Source: UBA8401 sp041665525
GTDB lineage: Bacteria; Bacteroidota; Ignavibacteria; UBA10030; UBA8401
DNA length: 64,000 bases
Assembly: GCA_041665525.1 (NCBI GenBank)
Contig: JBAYIS010000001.1
Location: 248,001 to 312,000, forward strand
Direction of reading: 5' to 3'
Position 1 is the stretch's first letter. Every line of letters starts with the position of its first letter. The notes below the pieces were generated by a model, which was not told where the DNA came from, did not search any database, and saw nothing but the letters and a program-made list of their open reading frames with translations. A program made the position numbers and the translations under genes. Positions 15,938 to 23,104 of the stretch are shown here, one piece after another.

Positions 15938-17151
15938 TGCGCTCAAGCCTGAACACAATTGATGAAGCAATCGCCGATCTTCGCGCCGGGAAGACCATTA
16001 TCGTGGTGGATAATGAGGACCGGGAAAATGAGGGAGATTTCATAGCGGCTGCCGAATCGATCACTCCGGAAACGGTGAATTTCTTCGTAAAGCATGGACG
16101 CGGAATTCTTTGCGCATCCATCTCTGCAAAGCGGGCGGCCGAACTCCATCTTGAACCGATGGTGGAGAATAACACCTCGCTTCACGAAACTCCCTTTACC
16201 GTCCCGATCGATTATCTGCACGGAACATCGACCGGTGTTTCTGCCTCCGATCGCGCAAAAACGATTAAAGCATTGACCGATCCACAGACGAAGGGTAATG
16301 ACTTCGGTAGGCCAGGTCATATCTTCCCGCTTCGCGCTGTAGATGGGGGCGTTCTTCGTCGTGCAGGACATACGGAAGCAGTCGTCGATCTTTGTACATT
16401 AGCGGGATTATATCCCGCCGGCGCATTGGTGGAGATTATGAATGACGATGGAACGATGGCACGGCTTCCTGAATTAACGAAGATCGCAAAGCAGTTTAAT
16501 CTGAAAATTGTATCAATCGAAGACCTTGTGGAGTATCGCCGTCATCGCGAAAAACTGGTGGAGAAGGTAGTTTCGACATTCCTACCGACAATGAATGGCA
16601 AGTTCGATGTCCATTTGTATCAATCATCAATCGATTCAAAGGAACACATCGCGCTCGTAAAAGGGAAGATTGACACATCGCAGGCCGTACTTGTCCGTGT
16701 CCATTCCGAGTGTCTTACCGGCGATGTCTTTGGTTCTCAGCGATGCGATTGCAACGAACAACTGCATACCTCCATGGCAGTCATTGAAAAAGAAGGGAAT
16801 GGTATAATCCTCTACATGAGGCAGGAGGGACGAGGAATCGGATTGTTGAACAAACTGAAGGCATACAAGTTACAGGATGAAGGGAAAGATACGGTCGAAG
16901 CGAATGAGGCGCTTGGTTTTCACGCAGATGTTCGTGACTACAGTCTTGCGGCACAGATACTACTCGACCTCGGCGTGAAGAAAGTTCGTTTACTCACGAA
17001 CAATCCGAAAAAAATCGTTGGACTGAAGGGGTACGGTATTGAAGTGGTTGAACGGATATCGATTGAAGTAAAGGCAACAAGTTCGAATGAGCGCTACCTA
17101 AAAACAAAACGGGATAAGCTCGGTCATCTGATTATGGCGGATAGCAAGTAA
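15937..17151 (+). CDS. ribBA: Bifunctional DHBP synthase / GTP cyclohydrolase II
   Basis: A 404-residue fusion catalysing the two entry steps of riboflavin synthesis. The RibB half (about 1-205) carries VDNEDRENEGDF, the HTEAVVDL substrate histidine region and the R-x-G-H-x-F-P motif. The RibA half (about 210-404) has the zinc cysteines in HSECLTGDVFGSQRCDCNEQL, YMRQEGRGIGLLNK and LLTNNPKKIVGLKGYGI. Both halves look functional. Its start overlaps the stop of yajC by one base. Other riboflavin genes (ribD, ribE) are at the right end of the window, so the pathway is dispersed. No FMN riboswitch fold was recognised upstream. Confidence 0.96.
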   Translation: MRSSLNTIDEAIADLRAGKTIIVVDNEDRENEGDFIAAAESITPETVNFFVKHGRGILCASISAKRAAELHLEPMVENNTSLHETPFTVPIDYLHGTSTGVSASDRAKTIKALTDPQTKGNDFGRPGHIFPLRAVDGGVLRRAGHTEAVVDLCTLAGLYPAGALVEIMNDDGTMARLPELTKIAKQFNLKIVSIEDLVEYRRHREKLVEKVVSTFLPTMNGKFDVHLYQSSIDSKEHIALVKGKIDTSQAVLVRVHSECLTGDVFGSQRCDCNEQLHTSMAVIEKEGNGIILYMRQEGRGIGLLNKLKAYKLQDEGKDTVEANEALGFHADVRDYSLAAQILLDLGVKKVRLLTNNPKKIVGLKGYGIEVVERISIEVKATSSNERYLKTKRDKLGHLIMADSK

Positions 17152-17158
17152 AAATTTC

Positions 17159-17187
17159 TTGCATCTGCTGGGATTTTCTTCTACATT
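17159..17187 (+). promoter_or_regulatory. Promoter TTGCAT-17-TACATT upstream of greA
   Basis: TTGCAT (17159-17164) and TACATT (17182-17187) are separated by 17 bases. Transcription would start near 17194, upstream of the hairpin at 17203-17236, so that hairpin would be part of the greA leader. Confidence 0.5.
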
Positions 17188-17202
17188 GATAATAATAAAA
17201 TC

Positions 17203-17236
17203 AGCCATTGTCCATTACGGACGATGGCTTTTGTTT
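17203..17236 (+). terminator. Strong intrinsic terminator in the ribBA-greA gap (possible greA attenuator)
   Basis: An 11-bp stem (17203-17213 with 17219-17229, one G-U pair) with a 5-base loop is followed by TTTGTTTTT. It ends ribBA transcripts; because a promoter lies just upstream, it could also attenuate greA. Confidence 0.85.
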
Positions 17237-17268
17237 TTCATATCCATAAACAAAGTTGTCGGATTTTT

Positions 17269-17742
17269 ATGAGTGATGTTGTTTATTTGACCAAAGAAAA
17301 ATTTATCGCGCTGGAAGCAGACTTGCGCGACATGAAGATTAACGGCCGCAAAACAGTGGCTGCCAAGATCGCTGAAGCGCGCGGTCACGGTGACCTAAGC
17401 GAAAATGCTGAATACGATGCGGCACGGGAAGAACAGCGCCATCTGGAATATCGTATCGCAAAACTGGAAGAAACCCTTTCGAAATCGCGAGTGATTGACA
17501 GCAAAGATTTGCCGAATGATAAAGTGTATATTCTCTCCAAAGTAACGGTAAAAGAACAAAAGACTTCCAAAAAGATTGAATACTTGCTTGTTTCTCCGGA
17601 AGAAGCGGATTTTGAGAAGAATAAAATCTCCACAACATCACCCATCGGAAAAGGATTGATGGGAAAAAAAGTTGGGGAGATAGCAGAAATTAAAGTCCCC
17701 GCAGGGATATTGAAGTACGAGATTGTCGAAATTTCTCGGTAA
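17269..17742 (+). CDS. greA: Transcript cleavage/elongation factor GreA
   Basis: A 157-residue GreA that rescues backtracked RNA polymerase by stimulating cleavage of the nascent transcript. The N-terminal coiled coil (about 10-75) carries the acidic tip in the family motif GDLSENAEYDAAREEQ. The C-terminal FKBP-like domain has SPIGKGLMGKKVGE and ends with the usual ILKYEIVEI. I chose the ATG at 17269 (MSDVVYLT), which gives the normal length; an upstream in-frame ATG at 17224 lies inside the terminator hairpin. The gene is preceded by a hairpin with a U-run in its probable leader, and followed by the tRNA cluster. Confidence 0.95.
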   Translation: MSDVVYLTKEKFIALEADLRDMKINGRKTVAAKIAEARGHGDLSENAEYDAAREEQRHLEYRIAKLEETLSKSRVIDSKDLPNDKVYILSKVTVKEQKTSKKIEYLLVSPEEADFEKNKISTTSPIGKGLMGKKVGEIAEIKVPAGILKYEIVEISR

Positions 17743-17756
17743 CAGTATTGTTAACC

Positions 17757-17787
17757 TTGACTTATGGGGAACAGTTCAGTATATTTG
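17757..17787 (+). promoter_or_regulatory. Promoter TTGACT-17-TATATTTG for the tRNA cluster
   Basis: TTGACT (17757-17762) and TATATT (17780-17785), extended to TATATTTG, are separated by exactly 17 bases. Transcription would start about 55 bases before tRNA-Gly. This is one of the best promoter matches in the window. Confidence 0.7.
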
Positions 17788-17849
17788 TATCAGTTTTAGA
17801 GATAAGAACTCGGTAATACAGTCGTTCAAAGGATCAAAAAAGAGATAAT

Positions 17850-17922
<73 letters not shown>

Positions 17923-17935
17923 CGAAACACAAGAG

Positions 17936-17962
17936 CCCGTCCCAGTTTTCGGACGGGATTTT
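17936..17962 (+). terminator. Hairpin between tRNA-Gly and tRNA-Cys
   Basis: A perfect 7-bp stem CCCGTCC/GGACGGG (17936-17942 with 17951-17957) with an 8-base loop is followed by ATTTTC. The T-run is short, so it may be a partial terminator or a processing signal inside the tRNA transcript. Confidence 0.5.
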
Positions 17963-17967
17963 CGTTT

Positions 17968-18039
17968 GGCGCCGTACCCAAGTGGTAAGGGAGAGGTCTG
18001 CAAAACCTTTATGCATCAGTTCGAATCTGATCGGCGCCT
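17968..18039 (+). tRNA. tRNA-Cys (GCA)
   Basis: A 72-base cloverleaf with acceptor GGCGCCG/CGGCGCC, T-loop AGTTCGAATCT, and anticodon loop containing TGCAAA, giving GCA. CCA is not encoded. It lies 45 bases after tRNA-Gly. Confidence 0.95.
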
Positions 18040-18130
18040 CAGAAAATTGTTAAATTGAGAAACTAGGTAATTTGAATATTGTATATCGTCAATTTATCAG
18101 TTTTTAAATTTACCAATTTCTAAATTCCCT

Positions 18131-18219
18131 GCCGGAGTGGCGGAATTGGTAGACGCACAGGACTTAAAATCCTGAGGGGCGCAAGCTCCGTGCCGGTTCG
18201 AGTCCGGCCTTCGGTACCA
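18131..18219 (+). tRNA. tRNA-Leu (TAA), CCA encoded
   Basis: A class II tRNA with a long variable arm (GAGGGGCGCAAGCTC). Acceptor GCCGGAG pairs with CTTCGGT through G-U pairs at two positions. The anticodon loop CTTAAAA gives TAA. It is the only tRNA in this window followed by an encoded CCA (18217-18219). The 91 bases before it, after tRNA-Cys, hold no feature that I can support. Confidence 0.96.
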
Positions 18220-18257
18220 AAAATAGTATTTGCTTTCATTCATGAATTTGCTACATT

Positions 18258-18340
18258 GCGGAAGTGGTGGAATTGGCAGACACACCATCTTGAGGGGGTG
18301 GCGCCCAAAAGGCGTGCGGGTTCAAGTCCCGCCTTCCGCA
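18258..18340 (+). tRNA. tRNA-Leu (GAG)
   Basis: An 83-base class II tRNA: acceptor GCGGAAG/CTTCCGC, variable arm TGGCGCCCAAAAGGCGT, T-loop GGTTCAAGTCC. The anticodon loop reads CTTGAGG, giving GAG. CCA is not encoded. Confidence 0.96.
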
Positions 18341-18363
18341 CAAATTACCAAACCAGAGTGATC

Positions 18364-18759
18364 ATGAGATTGTTGATTACATTGCTTATTGCTTCAATAA
18401 CGATTTCTTTCGCCGATGTTTTCCGCGAAGGCTCGTTACAGGGACGCAGTGACGGTAACAATGTCATCGTTCAATGGGGTTCCAAGGATGAGTCCCTGGT
18501 AAAAGAATACAAGATTGAACGACGCAGCGGAACAACAGGGGAATTCATCACAATCGGTATCGTCCGGAAGAAAGGCTCGAACTCCTACTACGAGTACATC
18601 GATCGAACAGCATTCAAATCGACGGGTAGTATCTATCAATATAGGATTCACTGTGTTTCCTTCTCCGGCGGAGCGGAAATATCGAGCATCATCACCATTT
18701 CCCATAATGTCTCCAGTGTAAAACGGACCTGGGGAAGTCTGAAGGCGATGTTCCGGTAA
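18364..18759 (+). CDS. Small exported protein with a fibronectin type III-like domain
   Basis: A 131-residue protein with a clear signal peptide (MRLLITLLIASITISFA). The remainder reads as one FN3-type beta-sandwich: NVIVQWGSKDESLVKEYKIERR at the start, GEFITIG in the middle, YYEYIDR and IYQYRIHCVS towards the end. A short basic tail follows. FN3 modules usually mediate protein binding; the partner is unknown. The ATG at 18364 lies 23 bases after the last tRNA, and a strong terminator follows the gene, so it may be transcribed with the tRNA cluster. The ATG is preferred over an in-frame GTG six bases upstream. Confidence 0.7.
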   Translation: MRLLITLLIASITISFADVFREGSLQGRSDGNNVIVQWGSKDESLVKEYKIERRSGTTGEFITIGIVRKKGSNSYYEYIDRTAFKSTGSIYQYRIHCVSFSGGAEISSIITISHNVSSVKRTWGSLKAMFR

Positions 18760-18781
18760 TCGGAACGAACATCAGTGTAAG

Positions 18782-18808
18782 GCGATTCTCATGAATCGCT
18801 TTTTTTTT
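18782..18808 (+). terminator. Intrinsic terminator after the FN3-like gene
   Basis: A perfect 7-bp stem GCGATTC/GAATCGC with a TCAT tetraloop is followed by nine T. It ends the tRNA/FN3-like transcription unit and lies 11 bases before maf. Confidence 0.92.
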
Positions 18809-18819
18809 GTACGATTTTA

Positions 18820-19428
18820 ATGATCAAAACCACAGTTCCAATCATTCTTGCTTCACAATCTCCTCGGAGGGCCCATCTGTTAAGCCAGATTGGTCTAACG
18901 TTCTCCATTCAACCAAGTAATGTTCACGAAGAAATCGATCCAGCTGCGACTTCGGAAGAGAATGTGAAACGGCTTTCGCTGCATAAAGCACAGCAGGTCG
19001 CGGAAACTGTGCATGAAGGAATCGTGATCGGTTCCGATACGATCGTTGTCATCGAAGATATGGTGCTGGGAAAGCCGGAGTCCGGAGAGAATGCGAAGGA
19101 AATGCTCCGGAGCCTCAGCGGACGAACACACACAGTGTTTACAGGATTCGCTTTGGTTGATGCACATTCGAAAAAATCCTATATTGACGTCGAAAAAACG
19201 AATGTCACATTCCGGGAATTGAGCGAAATTGAGATCGCGGAGTATGTCGCATCAGGATCGCCAATGGATAAAGCGGGAGCCTACGGAATTCAAGATGATT
19301 TCGGAGCCGTCTTCGTGGAACGCATCGCAGGGGATTATAATACGGTTGTTGGATTTCCGCTGGCGAAGTTCTATCTTGCGTTAATATCATTTGCCCGGAA
19401 ACTCGGATATTTGAAAGGATCTGTATGA
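18820..19428 (+). CDS. maf: Maf-like nucleoside triphosphate pyrophosphatase
   Basis: A 202-residue Maf/HAM1-fold pyrophosphatase, probably acting on dTTP/UTP or modified nucleotides as a house-cleaning enzyme. Family motifs: LASQSPRRAHLL (substrate binding) near the N-terminus, VIGSDTIVVIEDMVLGKP (metal-binding aspartate), RSLSGRTHTVFTGFAL and GSPMDKAGAYGIQDDFGAVFVERIAGDYNTVVGFPL. Length and order are standard. It overlaps the B12-binding subunit gene by 4 bases (ATGA), which implies coupled translation though no functional link is obvious. Confidence 0.93.
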   Translation: MIKTTVPIILASQSPRRAHLLSQIGLTFSIQPSNVHEEIDPAATSEENVKRLSLHKAQQVAETVHEGIVIGSDTIVVIEDMVLGKPESGENAKEMLRSLSGRTHTVFTGFALVDAHSKKSYIDVEKTNVTFRELSEIEIAEYVASGSPMDKAGAYGIQDDFGAVFVERIAGDYNTVVGFPLAKFYLALISFARKLGYLKGSV

Positions 19429-19826
19429 CTCAAAAACTTCGCGTATTGATCGCAAAAGCCGGATTGGACGGCCATGACCGCGGCGCAAAAGTGATCGCAG
19501 CTGCATTGCGTGATGCCGGCATGGAAGTAATTTACACCGGACTCCGAAAGACCCCGGAAGCAATCGTCGAAGCAGCACTGCAAGAGGATGTTCATGCCGT
19601 CGGTATCAGTTCTCTCAGCGGCGCTCACATGACAATCTTTCCCAAGGTGAAAAATCTGATGAAAGAGAAAGGGATGGATGACGTGTTGTTGTTCGGAGGA
19701 GGGATTGTGCCGCAGGAGGATATTTTGAAACTGAAGGAGATGGGGATCGGCGAGATTTTTACTCCCGGTGCATCAACATTCGCAATAGTCGATTATATTA
19801 AGAACACATTCAAGATTCCAGCTTAA
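19425..19826 (+). CDS. mcmB: Stand-alone B12-binding subunit of methylmalonyl-CoA mutase type
   Basis: A 133-residue cobalamin-binding domain that corresponds to the C-terminal part of methylmalonyl-CoA mutase. The DxHxxG cobalamin motif is present as DGHDRG (15-20), followed by VGISSLSGAHM and the GGGIVP loop and ending GASTFAIVDYI. In organisms with split mutases, this small subunit pairs with a separate catalytic subunit, which is not in the window. Together with the carboxyltransferase at 4204 it points to propionyl-CoA/methylmalonyl-CoA interconversion. The gene overlaps maf by 4 bases, and its stop overlaps that of the convergent polymerase gene. Confidence 0.88.
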   Translation: MTQKLRVLIAKAGLDGHDRGAKVIAAALRDAGMEVIYTGLRKTPEAIVEAALQEDVHAVGISSLSGAHMTIFPKVKNLMKEKGMDDVLLFGGGIVPQEDILKLKEMGIGEIFTPGASTFAIVDYIKNTFKIPA

Positions 19827-22180
19827 CTTTCGGTATCATCGAATTCAATGGAATAATTCTCATCTTTTGATTCTTCTGGTTCGGTACTCTTTTCCTGACG
19901 ATTGACGATGACAATTGCTGTCGGATCGAACCCGAAGAGATCTTCCGTGGAAAATATCGCCGAGTAACCACGTTCATCGAAGAACAATTCAAATTTTTTC
20001 GAAAACTCTTCCAATCGTCGTAAATAAAACTCCGTATTCTCGTCTGGGAAATTAGCATCCCACTCATGCGCTTCCTTTGCATTCTCGAATCCCTTTACAT
20101 TCGATTCGGAGCCGGTGATGTAATAACTGATCCTGCTGCCGAGTTTGTATTTCCGGGAAGATCGAAGTGCCAATTCATAGGATGCTGCACGGTTGCGTCG
20201 GTCCGCTGCAATGTCTTCCGTATACTGCTCCAGCGAGTCCTTCAGGACTTCCGTTTTTGCAAAATCGGCAATGTCCAATCCGTGTTCTCGGATAGTTTTT
20301 TCCAGTTCCATATACAGATTGTGCAGATCCTGAATCCGGTCATTCAATAAATGATCGATGCATTGATGCAGATAACTTCGTCCGAAGCGTTCAATTGAAC
20401 GCGAAATCAGGGAGGATCCTTTGATCACAATGCGGTTATCAAAATGCAAAAGAGCATAATTTTTCTTTTTGTAGCTCATAATCTTCCGGAAGCGGCCGTT
20501 GAATCCCAGATTGATCCCTTCCGGCAGTGTTTCGGAGAGATGTTCCACAAATTTTCTTTCGGCTTCTTCGCCGATAACATTGTCCGGTGGAATGAAGAAT
20601 ATCCCATCGGTGTCCACTTCGATAACGGTGCCGTTATGGACTTCGATCTCTCGGATTAATTTACGCAGCAATTCCTGTCCGGTTTTGGTGATAAAATCCG
20701 CCTGCAGATAATCATTGAACAATCCCTTTCCGTACCCGAGATAACCGTAAAAGGAATTGATCAGGATTTTAAAGGAGGATTGCATCGCATCAAGTGTGGA
20801 ACGAGTTTGTTCATTCTCTGCAGATACCATCGCTCGTTTTGTTTCCAGGCGCAGTGTTGTTAGAAAACGGAGCGCAGATTGGAAAACACCCAGTTCGTCC
20901 GTGATCGGTTTTACATTGCGTGAGATCATGATAGAAGGATACAACGATTCAACGTCTGCATGGACGATGGGACTAAAGATACCGGTATAAAAAATATCTG
21001 TATAGCCGCCGGTGGTTTGAAATCCCTTTTGCGGTTTTGGGATAGAATGCCGTTGTTTGATATATTCGCGAAGAAAGATCGATTCAATTTTTGCTGCTGA
21101 TCCAAGTTTGGCGACAGTACCGTAATTGAATGGGAGCATCTGCGTTAGATAAAACGTGCTACCGGAAAGTTTTTCGCTGAGTCCTCTTGTCTCAACAACA
21201 TCATCAAGTGCATACCGTTTTAAAGTTTCTACATCATTATCCCAGTACCAGGAAATCTTGTCGCCGGGAATGTATGTGCGTTCCGATGAGGCAAGGCCAA
21301 AGTATTTTGCGGCATACTTCAAACCGTGACTTTCCATATTTCGTTTCGTCATATCATAGGATTGTACGAGCAGCCAAGTATCAACGATATGCCTTCCGGC
21401 TACTTCGTAACTGGTGTATTCCACGGCATTCTCCGCGAAAGAGGTGCGAGAACGGAATCCGGCAGGGACAGAACCGTCGCGGCCGATGGTGAATTCAATC
21501 CCGTTCAATTCGCATCTGCGAAGAATATACGGCAGATCGAAATTAAAGATGTTGTGTCCTTCAATGAAGTCCGGATTTTTTTCCTTGATCAGTTTGATGC
21601 ATTGCTGAAGCAGTTTCTTCTCGGGGACGCTCTTCCCGCCGAGTACCGTTTCAAATCCGCGGTTATCGGAAAGGGAGATCAGAATGATTCGATCATCTTT
21701 TTTTTCCGCTCGGCTGAACCGGTAGTCTTTGGAGTACGTTTCGATATCGATCTGCAATCGATGAAGGTCTTTAAATGCCATTCCTTTAAACAGTGTCTTG
21801 CCGCTTTGCAGCAAATATTGCGTGTTCATATCCGGCCGGAGAAAAATATGTTCCGTGTCCAGATACGAATTGTAATTAGTCTTAAATTCTTTTGTAATTT
21901 GCCGGAGGACATAATTCACTGCATCCCATAACAGAGGGACGGAAGGAAAAACGCACAGATACTGGTAGAAGCTTGTCCCATCCAGTTTCTTCAGCCAGAA
22001 TTTTTCCGGGAAATGTTCAATAAATCGTTTGTCGGAAAGATGAAAGAAGGGATAGAATTCTTCGTCACGGAAGTGAATCAATCCGTCGGATCGTTTGTAG
22101 ATCCGCACGGAGGAGTCGGTGTGTGCATGGACTGCAACAATATCCGTCTCGTTATCATGACCGGAAAGGATGGGATTCAT
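19823..22180 (-). CDS. DNA polymerase, family B, with 3'-5' exonuclease
   Basis: A 785-residue family B polymerase. The exonuclease domain shows Exo I DIE (145-147), Exo II GHNIFNFD (209-215) and Exo III Y323-ALD-D327. The polymerase domain shows motif A DVESLYPSI (409-417), motif B KILINSFYGYLGYG (471-484) and motif C DTDG (523-526). All catalytic carboxylates are intact, so both activities are expected. Family B enzymes in bacteria (Pol II-like or archaeal-like) usually act in repair or lesion bypass. The length and a short YG-type loop resemble enzymes of Chlorobi/Ignavibacteria relatives; that is recalled, not computed. A TATATT lies eight bases ahead of the ATG on the minus strand. Its TAA stop shares bases with the stop of mcmB. 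Confidence 0.93.
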   Translation of the reverse strand: MNPILSGHDNETDIVAVHAHTDSSVRIYKRSDGLIHFRDEEFYPFFHLSDKRFIEHFPEKFWLKKLDGTSFYQYLCVFPSVPLLWDAVNYVLRQITKEFKTNYNSYLDTEHIFLRPDMNTQYLLQSGKTLFKGMAFKDLHRLQIDIETYSKDYRFSRAEKKDDRIILISLSDNRGFETVLGGKSVPEKKLLQQCIKLIKEKNPDFIEGHNIFNFDLPYILRRCELNGIEFTIGRDGSVPAGFRSRTSFAENAVEYTSYEVAGRHIVDTWLLVQSYDMTKRNMESHGLKYAAKYFGLASSERTYIPGDKISWYWDNDVETLKRYALDDVVETRGLSEKLSGSTFYLTQMLPFNYGTVAKLGSAAKIESIFLREYIKQRHSIPKPQKGFQTTGGYTDIFYTGIFSPIVHADVESLYPSIMISRNVKPITDELGVFQSALRFLTTLRLETKRAMVSAENEQTRSTLDAMQSSFKILINSFYGYLGYGKGLFNDYLQADFITKTGQELLRKLIREIEVHNGTVIEVDTDGIFFIPPDNVIGEEAERKFVEHLSETLPEGINLGFNGRFRKIMSYKKKNYALLHFDNRIVIKGSSLISRSIERFGRSYLHQCIDHLLNDRIQDLHNLYMELEKTIREHGLDIADFAKTEVLKDSLEQYTEDIAADRRNRAASYELALRSSRKYKLGSRISYYITGSESNVKGFENAKEAHEWDANFPDENTEFYLRRLEEFSKKFELFFDERGYSAIFSTEDLFGFDPTAIVIVNRQEKSTEPEESKDENYSIEFDDTES

Positions 22181-22207
22181 AGTGCCGGAATATAATAATC
22201 TTCTTCA

Positions 22208-22240
22208 TAAAAAAAGGATTGTGGTTGCACACAATCCTTT
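22208..22240 (-). terminator. Intrinsic terminator of the receptor/DUF4249 operon
   Basis: On the minus strand, an 11-bp perfect stem (22240-22230 with 22223-22213) with a 6-base loop is followed by a run of seven to eight T. It lies 24 bases after the DUF4249 stop and ahead of the polymerase gene. Confidence 0.92.
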
Positions 22241-22263
22241 CATACAACGCTGCAGGGCAAATG

Positions 22264-23100
22264 TTATGGCGTAATATAGACGGTAATACTCCCTTTTGCC
22301 TTAGTTCTGGCTCCAAAAACGCCCAAGCCTCCCCGAATACTGTATCGGATTTCGCGTAATTCGCCACCTTGCGCAGCGGCAAACTGGTTCAGAAATTGTG
22401 TGTAATTCTCATCAACGGCATAGATATCGAATCTCGTTGTTCCAAAGTAACCGAGAAAGATCCAGGGTAATTCGGTATACGTTTGTTCTTTCGGAAGCCC
22501 GATGCGGTATCCGATTTTGTCGGGAGGTGGGAATCCTGTGGTATCCCGGATAAATGATTTCGGTATTCTCGCAGCAGCGGAATCAACGCTTGTGACTGTC
22601 GGAAGATATGTACCATGCAATCTGCTAGGTGTCCATGCAAAGAAATTTACTGGATTTTCGGTATTATACCGAATGACACTGTTGTTAATGACTGTTGCAA
22701 AGATCATGCTAAATGTATCCGGCACGGTGGCAATTGCCGTGACCGATTTACCGTCTGCCGTTTTGATATCTAAGCTGTACGTTTTGGTCGCCTGAATCAC
22801 TTTCGTCGTATCCTTTGAATAGTAACGGCCGGGATTTATTGGATCGTGAACAAGCGTGTCGATGAATGCAACATCGGTGCCGATAATCCGAACAACGGCG
22901 TTCGTAATTGCATAGGATGAGGGATTGTACACTTTGTCCACTTCGCCGGTGTAGACCAGTTTGACGGTGTCGACCGAACGGCCCGCTTCAATCAAACCGG
23001 TAACGACGATTTGTTTGTCGTATGCAAAGGGTGATGCGGACTCATCACAGCCGATCACAGAGATTGAGATAATAATAATCGAGTACAGTAAGTTTTTCAT
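22264..23100 (-). CDS. DUF4249-family outer-membrane-associated lipoprotein
   Basis: A 278-residue predicted lipoprotein: the signal ends in VIGC with the acylated cysteine at 18. The DUF4249 pattern is visible as QIVVTGLIEAGRSVDTVKLVYTGEV near the N-terminus, a run of beta-strands with NAVVRIIGTDV and GRYYSKDTT, and later YTQFLNQFA close to the C-terminus, ending GGLGVFGARTKAKGSI. In Bacteroidota such proteins are encoded with TonB-dependent receptors, exactly as here: the receptor gene lies four bases upstream in the same operon. It probably serves as a surface or periplasmic partner in uptake. The ligand is unknown. Confidence 0.82.
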   Translation of the reverse strand: MKNLLYSIIIISISVIGCDESASPFAYDKQIVVTGLIEAGRSVDTVKLVYTGEVDKVYNPSSYAITNAVVRIIGTDVAFIDTLVHDPINPGRYYSKDTTKVIQATKTYSLDIKTADGKSVTAIATVPDTFSMIFATVINNSVIRYNTENPVNFFAWTPSRLHGTYLPTVTSVDSAAARIPKSFIRDTTGFPPPDKIGYRIGLPKEQTYTELPWIFLGYFGTTRFDIYAVDENYTQFLNQFAAAQGGELREIRYSIRGGLGVFGARTKAKGSITVYITP

Positions 23101-23104
23101 ACGA

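Noticed and set aside
18097..18288. Minus-strand frame across the tRNA-Leu genes
   Set aside because: Spurious antisense translation of tRNA sequence (RRPDSNRHGA type).
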